DNA of 64,000 bases from Candidatus Rokuibacteriota bacterium. Lineage in GTDB: Bacteria; Methylomirabilota; Methylomirabilia; Rokubacteriales; CSP1-6. Positions 6,816 through 15,848 of the stretch are shown here, piece by piece (position 1 is the first letter of the stretch; each line of letters opens with the position of its first letter). Both the position numbers and the translations under genes were made by a program. Under the pieces are notes generated by a model. The model worked only from the letters and a program-made list of their open reading frames with translations. It was not told the DNA's origin and searched no databases. The stretch is taken from NCBI GenBank assembly GCA_016184125.1, contig JACPDG010000041.1, forward strand, positions 52,049 through 116,048, in the 5' to 3' direction.

Positions 6816-7973
6816 ATGACCCGCCGCGTGTATCTCGACCACAACGCCTCGACGCCCGTCCATCCCGAGGTCGTCGCCGACATGCTGCCCTACTTCGGTG
6901 AGATCTTCGGGAACCCGTCGAGCGTGCACGCGTTCGGGCGCGAGGCGCGCGAGGGCATGGACCGCGCGCGCGAGCGGGTCGCCCGTTTCCTCGGCGCGTC
7001 GGCTGACGAGATCGTGTTCACGTCCGGCGGTACCGAGTCCGACAACCTGGCGATCAAGGGCCTGGCGTACGCGCGTGGCCGCGGCCACTTCATCACCTCG
7101 CGCATCGAGCACCACGCCGTGCTGCGGGCGTGCCAGTGGCTCGAGACGCAGGGCTTCGAGGTGACCTACCTGCCCGTGGACGAGCTCGGGATGGTCGACC
7201 CCGGCGACGTGAAGCGCGCGATCCGGCCGGACACGATCGGGATCACGATCATGCACGCCAACAGCGAGGTCGGCACGATCCAGCCGATCGCGGCGATCGG
7301 CGCGATCGCGCGCGAGCACGCGATCCCCCTGCACGTCGACGCCGTCCAGACGTTCGGCAAGGTGCCGATCGACCTCGACGCGATGGGCATCGCCCTGCTG
7401 TCGTTCTCCGGTCACAAGATCTACGGTCCGAAAGGCGTCGCCGGGCTCTACGTCCGCAAGGGCACGAAGATGGTCACGATCCAGCACGGCGGTGAGCACG
7501 AGCGGCGGCGGCGCGCCGGCACGGAGAACGTCGCCGGCATCGTCGGCTTCGGCAAGGCCGTCGAGGTGCGCGCCCGCGACATGGCCGGCGAGGCGGTCCG
7601 GCTGGCCGCGCTGCGTGACCGCCTGTGGGACGGCATCCGGGCGCGCGTGCCCGACGTCAAGCTGAACGGTCATCCGACCGACCGGCTGCCCGGCACCGCG
7701 AACATCTCGTACCGCAACGTCGAGTCGGAGTCCGTGGTGCTCGGCCTCGATCTCAAGGGCATCGGCGTCTCGGCGGGCTCCGCGTGCACGTCCGGCAGCG
7801 TCGAGCCGTCCTACGTGCTCGTCGCCATGGGCGTGGCGCTCGGGTGGGCGATGGGGGCGGTGCGCCACTCGCTGGGTCGCTCGACGGCGGCCGACGACAT
7901 CGACTACGTGATCGAGAGCGTCGAGCCGATCGTCAAGAAGCTCAGAGGCGCCCTGCCGGTCGGAGCGCGATGA
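6816..7973 (+). CDS. iscS: Cysteine desulfurase (IscS/NifS), catalytically complete
   Basis: 385 residues. All key residues are present: H99 in IEHHAVL, D175 in HVDAVQTFG, the PLP lysine K201 in [11 protein letters not shown] and the persulfide cysteine C324 in [15 protein letters not shown]. It is a separate lineage from the isc-operon paralogue at 750 (it has [13 protein letters not shown] where that has HERGMRSGT), so it does not look like a recent duplication. As the only complete desulfurase visible, it is the likely sulfur donor for both scaffolds and for the DsrE-like proteins. AGGGGAGAGGGAG lies upstream of the ATG. It overlaps the next gene as ATGA. Confidence 0.95.
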   Translation: MTRRVYLDHNASTPVHPEVVADMLPYFGEIFGNPSSVHAFGREAREGMDRARERVARFLGASADEIVFTSGGTESDNLAIKGLAYARGRGHFITSRIEHHAVLRACQWLETQGFEVTYLPVDELGMVDPGDVKRAIRPDTIGITIMHANSEVGTIQPIAAIGAIAREHAIPLHVDAVQTFGKVPIDLDAMGIALLSFSGHKIYGPKGVAGLYVRKGTKMVTIQHGGEHERRRRAGTENVAGIVGFGKAVEVRARDMAGEAVRLAALRDRLWDGIRARVPDVKLNGHPTDRLPGTANISYRNVESESVVLGLDLKGIGVSAGSACTSGSVEPSYVLVAMGVALGWAMGAVRHSLGRSTAADDIDYVIESVEPIVKKLRGALPVGAR

Positions 7974-8350
7974 GGTACAGCCCGACGCTCATCGATCACT
8001 TCCTCAACCCGCGCAACGCCGGGCTGATGCGCGATCCGGACGGGGTCGGCGAGGAGCAGGATGCCGGCTGCGGCGATCTCGCACGTTTCTTCCTCAAGAG
8101 CGCCCGCGGCGTCGTGAGCGACGTCCGCTTCCAGGCCTACGGCTGCGGCCCGACGATCGCCGCCGCGAGCGCGGCGAGCGAGCTCATCACCGGGCGAGCG
8201 CTGGGCGACGTGACGCACCTCGAGGCCACGGAGGTCGAGCGGGCCGTCGACGGCCTGCCCGAGGACCGCAAGCATGCCGCAGACGTCGTGGCCCGCGCGC
8301 TTCGTGCGGCGGCGCGCGCTTGTCTGGGCGGCGCGCCGGAGGGGGGCTGA
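7970..8350 (+). CDS. IscU/NifU-N-like scaffold paralogue lacking the third cysteine
   Basis: 126 residues with the IscU fold: [20 protein letters not shown], then C34 and D36 in AGCGDLARF and C59 in [12 protein letters not shown]. At the third ligand position the HCS of IscU is HAA ([12 protein letters not shown]), so that cysteine is alanine; the LPPVK chaperone motif is also gone. A cysteine at 118 is the only other candidate ligand. It is translationally coupled to the complete desulfurase by ATGA and followed by cysE. It might carry an atypical cluster, hold sulfur transiently, or be specialised for another client. Confidence 0.85.
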   Translation: MRYSPTLIDHFLNPRNAGLMRDPDGVGEEQDAGCGDLARFFLKSARGVVSDVRFQAYGCGPTIAAASAASELITGRALGDVTHLEATEVERAVDGLPEDRKHAADVVARALRAAARACLGGAPEGG

Positions 8351-8352
8351 CC

Positions 8353-9033
8353 GTGTTCGAGGATCTGCGCCGCGACATCCGGGTCGTGCTCGAGCGTGAC
8401 CCCGCAGCGCGCTCGCCGTTCGAGGTGCTGCTCTGCTATCCGGGAGTGCACGCGCTCGCGTTTCACCGGGTCGCGCACCGGCTCTGGCAGGCGCGCTGGC
8501 GCACGCTCGCGCGGTTCATGTCGCACGCCTCGCGGTTCCTGACCGGGATCGAGATCCACCCCGGGGCCCGGATCGGGCGCGGCCTCTTCATCGACCACGG
8601 CATGGGCGTGGTCATCGGCGAGACCGCGGAGGTCGGCGACAACGTCACGCTGCTGCAGGGCGTGACGCTCGGCGGCACCAGCACGAAGCGCGAGAAGCGC
8701 CATCCGACGCTCGGCAACAACGTCGTCGTGGGCGCCGGCGCGAAGATCATCGGCGCGTTCACGATCGGCGACGGGAGCCGCATCGGGGCCGGGTCCGTCG
8801 TGGTGCGCGAGGTGCCGGCGAACTGCGTTGTCGTCGGCGTCCCCGGCCGCGTAACATACAGGGACGGTCAGCGGGTCACTGCCGGCATCGATCTCAACCA
8901 GACGGATCTCCCGGACCCGGTCGCAAAGACGATGGAGCAGTTGATGGACCGGATCCGGGCGCTCGAGGCGGACCTCGAGGCGTTGCGCAAGCTCGTCGAT
9001 CGCGCCGGCGACATCAAGGAGGACAGTCCGTGA
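8353..9033 (+). CDS. cysE: Serine O-acetyltransferase
   Basis: 226 residues from GTG 8353. An N-terminal helical part ([18 protein letters not shown]) is followed by a left-handed beta-helix of hexapeptide repeats ([52 protein letters not shown]). This is the short CysE form found in many non-enteric bacteria. It makes O-acetylserine, the precursor of cysteine and so of the desulfurase substrate, which fits the sulfur island. A charged coiled C-terminal tail ([18 protein letters not shown]) extends past the acyltransferase fold. Confidence 0.93.
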   Translation: MFEDLRRDIRVVLERDPAARSPFEVLLCYPGVHALAFHRVAHRLWQARWRTLARFMSHASRFLTGIEIHPGARIGRGLFIDHGMGVVIGETAEVGDNVTLLQGVTLGGTSTKREKRHPTLGNNVVVGAGAKIIGAFTIGDGSRIGAGSVVVREVPANCVVVGVPGRVTYRDGQRVTAGIDLNQTDLPDPVAKTMEQLMDRIRALEADLEALRKLVDRAGDIKEDSP

Positions 9034-9209
9034 CGCCGAAGGACGTGTTGAGCCTTCAGGAAGCGTCCACTTACCTCGCCATCGACGTGGCGACGCTCGA
9101 GCAGCTCGCGGGCGAGCGCCGCATCCCGTCGTTCCAGGTCGACGGCCAGTGGGTGTTCTCGAAGAAGTCGATCGACAAGTGGCGCATCGGCCAGACAGCC
9201 CGGGTCTGA
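9030..9209 (+). CDS. Small excisionase-like/MerR-type HTH protein
   Basis: 59 residues from GTG 9030, overlapping the cysE stop by four bases. The sequence ([19 protein letters not shown], then [24 protein letters not shown]) is the compact helix-turn-helix of excisionase/HTH_17 proteins: a 'sLqEAaeyL' helix, a turn, and 'r.g.WrFskk.id.W'. Such orphan proteins often regulate neighbouring genes. Being coupled to cysE suggests involvement in sulfur assimilation control, but no target is visible. Confidence 0.75.
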   Translation: MTPKDVLSLQEASTYLAIDVATLEQLAGERRIPSFQVDGQWVFSKKSIDKWRIGQTARV

Positions 9210-9216
9210 CCATCAT

Positions 9217-9400
9217 CATGGGGGGACTATCGATGCCCCCCATACCCCCGCGCTCGCAAGCGGCCCGGGGAACCCGGGCCGCTGCTCGGGTACCGATTGG
9301 CTCCGAAGCCCCCGCGCTCGGAGCCGTCCCGGGGGGTGCGCGGACGCACCCGCGGACCCCGGGACGGCCCTCGATGAGGCGATGCGTTCAGGGGCTCTGA
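9217..9400 (+). repeat. Dispersed composite repeat, copy 3 (long, two stems)
   Basis: It begins 8 bases after the HTH stop with ATGGGGGGACTATCGATG then CCCCCC. Two successive long stems follow (around AGCGGCCCGGG/CCCGGGCCGCT and CCGTCCCGGGG/CCCCGGGACGG). The second encloses a small GGTGCG/CGCACC-type hairpin. It ends with the recurring CGATGCGTTCAGGGGCTCTGA edge, which lies just before the GTG of the HD-domain gene. Confidence 0.8.
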
Positions 9401-9410
9401 CCTCCCGCGC

Positions 9411-9971
9411 GTGATCGACCGCGCCGGCGCCTGGTCGATCCTCACCGAGTTCACGCGCTCGGACAGCCTCCGCAAGCACGCGCGCGCCGTCGAGGCCTCG
9501 ATGCACGCCTACGCCGAGCGGTACGGCGCCGACGTCGAGACGTGGCGCATCGCGGGGATGCTGCACGACTTCGACTACGAGATGCACCCCCGACCGCCCC
9601 GCCACCCGATGAAGGGGGCGGAAATCCTCGCGGCGCGCGGTGTTCCCCTCGAGATCGTCTACGCGGTGCTCGCGCACGCCGACTACTCGGGGATGCCACG
9701 GGTCTCGCTGATGGACCGGGCACTCTACGCGTGTGACGAGCTGTCCGGCTTCGTCCACGCCTGCGCCCTCGTGCGTCCCGGCCGCGCCATCACGGGGCTC
9801 ACGGTCGGCTCGGTGAAGAAGAAGCTCAAGGACAAGGCGTTTGCCCGCACCGTGAACCGCGACGACGTCTACCGCGGCGCGGTCGAGCTCGGCCTGAACC
9901 TGGACACGCACGTCGCGTTCGTGATCGGCGCGCTCGAGCGGGTGGCTCCGGAGATCGGATTGGGTCGTTAG
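9411..9971 (+). CDS. HD-domain (HDIG-type) hydrolase
   Basis: 186 residues from GTG 9411. Metal-binding histidines and aspartates of the HD fold are visible: LRKHARAVEASM (H), GMLHDFDYEMHP (HD), AVLAHADYSG (H) and the later DRALYACDEL aspartate. The family includes phosphohydrolases of nucleotides or phosphomonoesters; the substrate cannot be read from the sequence. This group, with 'YEMHP..HP.KG', is often annotated as HDIG domain protein in environmental genomes. It is flanked by a repeat upstream and a promoter region downstream, so it may be transcribed alone. Confidence 0.8.
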   Translation: MIDRAGAWSILTEFTRSDSLRKHARAVEASMHAYAERYGADVETWRIAGMLHDFDYEMHPRPPRHPMKGAEILAARGVPLEIVYAVLAHADYSGMPRVSLMDRALYACDELSGFVHACALVRPGRAITGLTVGSVKKKLKDKAFARTVNRDDVYRGAVELGLNLDTHVAFVIGALERVAPEIGLGR

Positions 9972-10034
9972 AACGGGCGGCCTCGAAATCGCCCAACGCG
10001 CACGCAAGGCACTCGTCGATGGAGCGCGCCGAAG

Positions 10035-10040
10035 TATAAT
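10035..10040 (+). promoter_or_regulatory. Consensus -10 box before the ABC-transporter cluster
   Basis: TATAAT at 10035-10040 stands out in otherwise GC-rich sequence, 40 bases before the substrate-binding protein ATG. A clear TTGACA is not present 16-18 bases upstream. AGGAGG (10068-10073) is the ribosome binding site. Confidence 0.55.
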
Positions 10041-10080
10041 CGCGCCCACTGACCGTCCTTGATCCGAGAGGAGGCGCGCC

Positions 10081-11283
10081 ATGAAGCTTCCATCCCTGCT
10101 CCTGACCGTCATCACGATGCTGGTCCTCGCGTCGCCCGCGGTCGCCCAGAAGGTCCCGGGGGTGACCGACACCGAGATCGTCGTGGGCCTCACGACGCCG
10201 CTGTCGGGACCCGCGGCCGCGTGGGGCAACACCGCAGTCGCGATGGAAGCCTGGGCGCGCCACGTCAACGACCAGGGCGGAATCAACGGCCGCAAGCTCA
10301 AGGTGGTCATGAAGGACGACGGCTACAATCCGGGCCGGGCCGTGGCGAACCTCAAGGAGATGAAGGACTCGATCTTCATGAACGTCGGCCTGCTCGGCTC
10401 GGCCATCCTCCAGGCGGCCAAGGACGACATCGCCGAGTACAAGCTGCCGGTGATCAACCCGTATGGGAATCCGGCGATCTGGGCAAGGCAGCCGCGTGAA
10501 AAGCTGCGCTACGTCTTCGTCGCCTACACCGACTACCTGGACGAGGGCGAGTACCTCCTCAGGCACGCCGTGGAGAAGCTCGGCGCGAAGAAGGTGGCCG
10601 TCTTCCATCAGAACGACGAGTACGGCAAGGGCGGGCTGGAAGGCGTCAACCGCGGCGTTAAGGCCCTCGGCGGGAAGGTGACGCTCGCCGGCGCGGTGTC
10701 CTACGAGCTGTCGGACCGCGAGCTCGGAACCCATGCCCTGAAGCTGAAGGACTCGGGCGCGGACGTCGTCATCTTGTATCCGACCATCACCCACGGCGCC
10801 AACGTGATCAAGGAGATGGCCAAGGCGGGCTATCGGCCGAAGCTGGTCGCCTCGTTCCCGCTCGGCGACTACCTCATCATGTATCGGCTGCTCGGCGAGC
10901 TGTGGGAGGGTGCGCACTTCAACATCCTGAGCGGCGGGGCGATCGCGAACGACCCCGCCGGCAAGGCGGCCCTCGACATCGTCCTCAAGTACGAGCCGAA
11001 GCTCAAGGGCAAGGAGAACACCGCGCTGGCCGGCGTAGCCCCGATGATCCTCGCGGTGGAGGGCCTCAAGAAGGCAGGGCGCAACCTGACGCGCGAGTCG
11101 TACGTGGAGGCCATGGAGTCGATCAAGAACTTCACGGCGATGGGTCTCTCGCCAGCCGGCATCACGTTCGGGCCGAACCGGCGCCACGGGCTGAACGCGG
11201 TTCGCACCCTGCGGGCTGTCAAAGCGGCGGACAACTCGTACGCCGAGGTCGCGCCGGCCCAGGTGTTCCCACCGCATTTTTAG
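10081..11283 (+). CDS. ABC transporter periplasmic substrate-binding protein, branched-chain amino acid type
   Basis: 400 residues. A signal peptide (residues 1-22, MKLPSLLLTVITMLVL then ASPAVAQ) precedes a mature LivK/Leu-Ile-Val-binding fold beginning VTDTEIVVGLTTPLSGPAA. Typical later blocks are GGINGRKLKVVMKDDGYNP, 'VFHQNDEYGKGGLEG' and 'SGADVVILYPTITHG'. It captures solute for the LivHMGF machinery encoded downstream. Many proteins of this family in soil and subsurface bacteria bind aromatic acids, amides or other small organics, so leucine should not be assumed. The acyl-CoA ligase in the same cluster points to a carboxylic acid. Confidence 0.9.
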   Translation: MKLPSLLLTVITMLVLASPAVAQKVPGVTDTEIVVGLTTPLSGPAAAWGNTAVAMEAWARHVNDQGGINGRKLKVVMKDDGYNPGRAVANLKEMKDSIFMNVGLLGSAILQAAKDDIAEYKLPVINPYGNPAIWARQPREKLRYVFVAYTDYLDEGEYLLRHAVEKLGAKKVAVFHQNDEYGKGGLEGVNRGVKALGGKVTLAGAVSYELSDRELGTHALKLKDSGADVVILYPTITHGANVIKEMAKAGYRPKLVASFPLGDYLIMYRLLGELWEGAHFNILSGGAIANDPAGKAALDIVLKYEPKLKGKENTALAGVAPMILAVEGLKKAGRNLTRESYVEAMESIKNFTAMGLSPAGITFGPNRRHGLNAVRTLRAVKAADNSYAEVAPAQVFPPHF

Positions 11284-11287
11284 ATCG

Positions 11288-11362
11288 AAGGGGGGCTTCG
11301 CCCCCCTCCGAGCCGCCCCCCTCGGTTGCGCCGGCAAAGCCGGCGCTCGGAGCGGTGTGACG
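11288..11362 (+). repeat. Repeat-related hairpins after the binding-protein gene (copy 4)
   Basis: GGGGGG (11290-11295), CTTCG, CCCCCC (11301-11306) forms a tight hairpin right after the stop codon. CTCCGAGCCGC...GCCGGCAAAGCCGGC...CTCGGAG then makes a second, longer stem. This divergent family member probably damps transcription so that binding protein exceeds the membrane components. The gap to livG is about 134 bases. Confidence 0.65.
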
Positions 11363-11417
11363 ATGGCACGAGGTACGACAGGAGCGAGTTGGCGCAGCGG
11401 CACGAGGACGTCGCCGA

Positions 11418-12173
11418 ATGGCTGGTGAGCTCCTCGAGGTCGAGCAGCTGTCGCTGCGCTTCGGTGGAATTACGGCGCTCGACCGGGTCGACGTCACCGT
11501 CGCCGAGGGCGAGACGCTCGCCGTGATCGGGCCGAACGGCTCCGGCAAGACCTCGCTCTTCAACTGCATCACGGCGATCTACCGGCCGACGTCGGGCGCG
11601 ATCACGTTTCGCGGCCGGTCGCTGCTCGGGCTCTCCCCCGACGCGGTGGCGAGCGGCGGCATCGCGCGGACGTTCCAGAACCTGCGCCTGTTCCACAACA
11701 TGACCGTGCTCGACAACCTCCTGGTCGGCCGGCACCTCCATTTCCGGAAGAACTTCTTCGAGGCCCTGCTCAGGGTCCGGCGCGAGGAGATCCGCCACCG
11801 ACGCCGGGCCGAAGAGATCATCGAGCTCCTGGACCTGGAGGCCGTGCGGAAGTCGCGGGTCGCCGACTGCGCCTACGGGGTGCAGAAGCGCGTGGAGCTC
11901 GGGCGCGCGCTCGCGACGGAGCCGCGGCTGCTGCTCCTCGACGAACCGGTGTCGGGCCTCACCCAGGAAGAGAAGGACGAGCTCGCGTACTGGATCCACG
12001 AGATCCGCGGGCGCTTCGGGGTGACGGTCCTGCTCGTCGAGCACGACCTGAGGGTCGCGTCGCGGCTCGCGAGCCGCATGGTGGCGCTCGACCACGGGGT
12101 GAAGATCGCCGAGGGCACGCCGGGAGAGGTGCAGCAGCATCCTGAGGTCGTCAAGGCGTACCTCGGCGAATGA
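11418..12173 (+). CDS. livG: ABC transporter ATP-binding protein, LivG-type
   Basis: 251 residues. Walker A is GPNGSGKTSLFN, Walker B is LLLLDEPVSGL and the switch histidine is in LLVEHDLRV. The signature is degenerate (CAYGVQKRVELGRAL in place of LSGGQ), as is usual for LivG relatives. It energises uptake through LivH/LivM. The stop overlaps the livF start as ATGA. Confidence 0.92.
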   Translation: MAGELLEVEQLSLRFGGITALDRVDVTVAEGETLAVIGPNGSGKTSLFNCITAIYRPTSGAITFRGRSLLGLSPDAVASGGIARTFQNLRLFHNMTVLDNLLVGRHLHFRKNFFEALLRVRREEIRHRRRAEEIIELLDLEAVRKSRVADCAYGVQKRVELGRALATEPRLLLLDEPVSGLTQEEKDELAYWIHEIRGRFGVTVLLVEHDLRVASRLASRMVALDHGVKIAEGTPGEVQQHPEVVKAYLGE

Positions 12174-12949
12174 CCGCGCTCCTCACCGTGACGAGCATCG
12201 AGACGCTCTACTTCGACCGGATCTACGCGCTGTTCGGCGTCTCGGTGGAGGTGCGGGACGGCGAGATCTTCGCCATCCTGGGGCCGAACGGCGCCGGGAA
12301 GACGACGCTCCTTCGCACCATCGCCGGGCTGCTGAAGGACCAGCCCAAGAAGGGGACGATCCACTTCGCGGAGCGACGGATCGACGGCTGGCAGCCCGAG
12401 GCGATCGCGCGCCTCGGCATCGTGTACGTCCCGGAGGATCGCGGGTTGTTCAAGGAGCTGACCGTCGCGGAGAACCTCGAGCTCGGCCTGTGGGGGCGGC
12501 GCGACGAGGCGGTGACGAAGGACCTCGACGCCGTGTACGCCCTGTTTCCGATCCTGCACGAGCGGGGGCGACAGCAGGCGGAGACGCTGTCCGGCGGCGA
12601 GCAGCAGATGCTCGCGCTCGGGCGCGCGATGCTCAGACGCCCGCGTCTGCTGATGCTCGACGAGCCGTCGCTCGGGCTCGCACCGCGGGTCGCGCGGACG
12701 GTCTACGAGGCGCTCGGGGCCATCTCGCGCACGGGGACGACGATCCTGCTCGTCGAGCAGAACGCGCGCCTGGCGCTCGGGGTGGCGCACCGTGCCGCCA
12801 TCCTGGAGGCGGGGCGCGTCGTGCTCGAGGGGGCGGCGAGCGACCTCGCCGAGAACCGGGACGTGCGGGAGGTGTATCTCGGGATCGGCGGCGTCGAGCA
12901 GCCGCCGGCGAAGACGTGGCGGCTCTACCGGAAGAGGAGGCGATGGTGA
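12170..12949 (+). CDS. livF: ABC transporter ATP-binding protein, LivF-type
   Basis: 259 residues. Walker A is GPNGAGKTTLLRT, the signature is LSGGEQQMLALGRAM, Walker B is LLMLDEPSLGLAP and the switch histidine is replaced, the loop reading LLVEQNARLAL as in other LivF proteins. A basic tail (TWRLYRKRRRW) extends beyond the usual end. It overlaps the following acyl-CoA synthetase gene by 7 bases. Confidence 0.92.
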   Translation: MTALLTVTSIETLYFDRIYALFGVSVEVRDGEIFAILGPNGAGKTTLLRTIAGLLKDQPKKGTIHFAERRIDGWQPEAIARLGIVYVPEDRGLFKELTVAENLELGLWGRRDEAVTKDLDAVYALFPILHERGRQQAETLSGGEQQMLALGRAMLRRPRLLMLDEPSLGLAPRVARTVYEALGAISRTGTTILLVEQNARLALGVAHRAAILEAGRVVLEGAASDLAENRDVREVYLGIGGVEQPPAKTWRLYRKRRRW

Positions 12950-14745
12950 GAGGACGCGACACCTTCCCGGAGCTCTTCGCGTGGCAGGTCAGCCGCAGCG
13001 CCGACCGCCTCGCCATCCGGCACAAGCAGTACGGCATCTGGCAGCGTGTGTCCTGGCGCGAGTACGGCGACGCGGTGGAGACGGTGGCGGCGGCGCTCCT
13101 CGCGTTCGGCCTCCGGGGTCGGGAGAACGTCGCGATCCTCGGCGACAACCGGCCCGAGTGGCTCTACTGTCACGTGGGCGTCATGACCGCGGGCGGCGCC
13201 ACGTGCGGGATCTATCCGACGTCGGCGCCCGACCAGATCCGCTACCTGCTGAACCACTCGGAGGCACGTCTGGTCTTCGTCGAGAACGAGGAGCAGCTCG
13301 ACAAGGTGCTCGAGATCGTCGACGAGCGCCGGGTCGAGCGGATCGTGGTGTGGGATGCCAAGGGCCTCTGGGGCTTCACCGACGAGCGGGTCGTGTTCTT
13401 CGACGACTTCCTGAAGCAGGGCCGGCTCTACGCGGAGGCCCACGCCGGCGCCGTGAGCGAACGCCGCGCCGGGATCCAGCCGGACGACACGGCGATGATC
13501 ATCTACACGTCGGGGACGACCGGGCCGCCGAAGGGCGCGATGCTGTCGCACCGGAACATCCTCTGGACGGTGGAGGCCGCGCTCCAGGCCATCCCGTGGC
13601 GCGCCGACGAGCAAGTCGTCTCGTACCTGCCGTTCGCGCACATCTTCGAGAACTACACGTCGGTGTTCGACGCGGTCTGGCTCGGGTACACGGTCAACTT
13701 CGCGGAGAGCCTCGACACGCTGTTCCAGAACCTCCGCGAGGTGTCGCCCACGTACTTCGCCGGGCCGCCGAGGATCTGGGAGAAGCTCGCGTCCACGGTC
13801 GAGCTGCGCATGGACGACTCGACCTGGCTCAAGAACGCGCTGTACCGCGCGGCCGTCTCCGTCGGTCGCCGGACGGTGCGGGCGCGACGCCAGGGCGCCG
13901 TCCCGCGCTGGCTTCAACTGGCCTATCCACTCGCGTACGCCGCCGTGCTCTACCCGCTCAAGCGCCGCCTGGGGTTCGAGCGCCTCCGACTGGCGGTGTC
14001 GGCGGCGGCGCCGGCCGCACCCGAGATGTTCGACTTCTTTCACGCCCTCGGTGTGCCGCTGCTCGAGGTCTACGGGCAGACGGAGTCGACCGGCGTGATC
14101 TCGGCCAACCGCGCCGGGCAGGAGCGCGTCGGAACGGTCGGCCAGCCGATCCCGGGGATCGAGGTCCGGCTCGCGGACGACGGCGAGATCCTCACGCGGG
14201 GGCCGCACGTGTTCAGGGGCTACTTCAAGGATCCCGAGCTGACGGCGCAGACGATCGATGCCGGCGGGTGGCTCCACACGGGCGACATCGGCGCGTGGGA
14301 GGACGGGGCCCTGAAGATCGTCGACCGGAAGAAAGACATCATCATCACGGCGGGCGGCAAGAACATCGCCCCCGCGTACATCGAGAACAAGCTCAAGTTC
14401 AGCCCCTACATCCAGGACGCGGTGGTGGTCGGGGACCGGCGGAAGTACCTGGTGGCGCTGATCCTGATCGACGAGGACAACGTCACCAAGTTCGCGCAGG
14501 ACCACCGCATCCCCTTCACCACGTTCCAGGACCTCACGCAGAATCCCCAGATCGTCCGCCTGATCGACGGGGAGGTGGACCGCGTGAACCGCACGCTCTC
14601 CCAGGTCGAGTCGATCAAGAAGGTCGCGCTCCTGCCGCGGCGGTTCTACGAGGAGGAGGGGGACGTGACCCCGACGAAGAAGGTGAAGCGCCGCGCGGTG
14701 GAAGGGCGGTACGGCGACCTGATCCAGAGCCTGTACCACGACTGA
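12943..14745 (+). CDS. Long-chain-type acyl-CoA synthetase (AMP-forming)
   Basis: 600 residues from ATG 12943. The ANL-family AMP/ATP motif is IIYTSGTTGPPKGAMLSH; later motifs are VYGQTESTGVIS, the adenylate-binding GGWLHTGDIG and the hinge DRKKDIIITAGGKNIAP. The insertions and C-terminal SQVESIKKVALLPR block match the large FadD15/FAA-type group. It activates a carboxylic acid to its CoA thioester. Sitting inside an ABC importer operon, it may activate the imported solute immediately. The frame extends far upstream inside livF; the chosen start gives the standard N-terminus. Confidence 0.9.
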   Translation: MVRGRDTFPELFAWQVSRSADRLAIRHKQYGIWQRVSWREYGDAVETVAAALLAFGLRGRENVAILGDNRPEWLYCHVGVMTAGGATCGIYPTSAPDQIRYLLNHSEARLVFVENEEQLDKVLEIVDERRVERIVVWDAKGLWGFTDERVVFFDDFLKQGRLYAEAHAGAVSERRAGIQPDDTAMIIYTSGTTGPPKGAMLSHRNILWTVEAALQAIPWRADEQVVSYLPFAHIFENYTSVFDAVWLGYTVNFAESLDTLFQNLREVSPTYFAGPPRIWEKLASTVELRMDDSTWLKNALYRAAVSVGRRTVRARRQGAVPRWLQLAYPLAYAAVLYPLKRRLGFERLRLAVSAAAPAAPEMFDFFHALGVPLLEVYGQTESTGVISANRAGQERVGTVGQPIPGIEVRLADDGEILTRGPHVFRGYFKDPELTAQTIDAGGWLHTGDIGAWEDGALKIVDRKKDIIITAGGKNIAPAYIENKLKFSPYIQDAVVVGDRRKYLVALILIDEDNVTKFAQDHRIPFTTFQDLTQNPQIVRLIDGEVDRVNRTLSQVESIKKVALLPRRFYEEEGDVTPTKKVKRRAVEGRYGDLIQSLYHD

Positions 14746-14747
14746 CC

Positions 14748-15728
14748 GTGGATCTCGTCGAGTCGTACGCGGAGGACCTGAGCTTCGCGAGGAAGCGGGT
14801 GACCCGTGTCCTGCTGGGACTCGTCGGCGCCGCCTGCGTGGTGCTGCCGTGGATCGCGGCGGAGTACGTGGTCTTCATCGCGACGCTGATCGCGCTCTAC
14901 TCGATCGGCGTCATGGGCCAGAACATCCTCATCGGCTATACCGGCCAGATCTCGTTCGGTCAGGCGGGGTTCCTGGCGATCGGCGCGTTCGCGTTCGGCC
15001 ACGCGAGGGGCTGGGGCGCGCCCTTCCTGCTCGCCCTCGCCGCAGCCGGCGTGGCGGCGGCGCTCGCGGGGGTCGTCGTCGGGTTCCCGTCGCTGCGGCT
15101 CAAGGGGCCGTATCTGGCCATCGCGACCCTTGGCTTCGGCGTGGCCGTGTACCAGATCTTCGTCAACTGGGAAACCCTCTCCGGCGGCCGCGCCGGGCTC
15201 GCGATCCCGAAGCTCCAGTCGATCCTCGGCCTGCCCGCCGCCACGTCGACGTACTACGTGTACGTGCTGCTCCTGGCGGCGTTCACGCTCGCGACGTCGA
15301 ATCTCGTCTCCTCGTACGTGGGGCGGGCGCTCATCGCCATCCGCGATTCCGACATCGCGGCCGAGGTCAACGGGGTGAACCTGACGCGGTACAAGCTTCT
15401 CGCCTTCGGCGTCTCGTCGTTCTACACGGGCGTGCACGGCGCCCTCTACGCGCAGGTGCTCGGCCACATCGAGCCGCAGATCTTCAACATCCTGGAGTCG
15501 ATCACGCTGTTCGTCGCGGTCATCATCGGTGGGATCGCGTCGATCGAGGGATCGATCCTCGGCGCCGCGTTCGTGCTGCTCGTTCCCAAGGTCTTCGCCG
15601 ACTTTCGCGAGATGGTGCCCGTCGTCTACGGCGTCGTCATCCTGATCGTGCTGATCTTCGAGCCGCTCGGCCTCTACGGCCGATGGCTCAAGACGCGTCT
15701 GTACTTCCAGCTCTGGCCCTTCCGATGA
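14748..15728 (+). CDS. livM: Branched-chain amino-acid-type ABC permease, LivM
   Basis: 326 residues from GTG 14748, two bases after the ligase stop. About eight to ten hydrophobic segments are visible. LivM motifs are GYTGQISFGQAGFLAIGA and, in the cytoplasmic loop, RALIAIRDSDIAAEVNGVN (the EAA-like coupling region), then GGIASIEGSILGAAFV near the end. It forms the inner-membrane channel with LivH. Confidence 0.92.
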   Translation: MDLVESYAEDLSFARKRVTRVLLGLVGAACVVLPWIAAEYVVFIATLIALYSIGVMGQNILIGYTGQISFGQAGFLAIGAFAFGHARGWGAPFLLALAAAGVAAALAGVVVGFPSLRLKGPYLAIATLGFGVAVYQIFVNWETLSGGRAGLAIPKLQSILGLPAATSTYYVYVLLLAAFTLATSNLVSSYVGRALIAIRDSDIAAEVNGVNLTRYKLLAFGVSSFYTGVHGALYAQVLGHIEPQIFNILESITLFVAVIIGGIASIEGSILGAAFVLLVPKVFADFREMVPVVYGVVILIVLIFEPLGLYGRWLKTRLYFQLWPFR

Positions 15729-15730
15729 CG

Positions 15731-15842
15731 TGGGGGGCCCCGACATGGCCCCCCACACCCCCCAAAGCTCGGAAGCGGCCCGGGGGGTGCGCGGACGCAC
15801 CCGTGGAACCCGGGCCGCTCCTCGGGTCGCGCCCGGGGTGGT
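15731..15842 (+). repeat. Dispersed composite repeat, copy 5
   Basis: It starts three bases after the livM stop with TGGGGGGCCCCGACATGG and CCCCCCA (the GGCCCCGACATGG core variant). A stem GCGGCCCGGG / CCCGGGCCGC then encloses one GGTGCGCGGACGCACC hairpin. It lies between the two permease genes of one operon. Confidence 0.8.
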
Positions 15843-15848
15843 GAGTCC

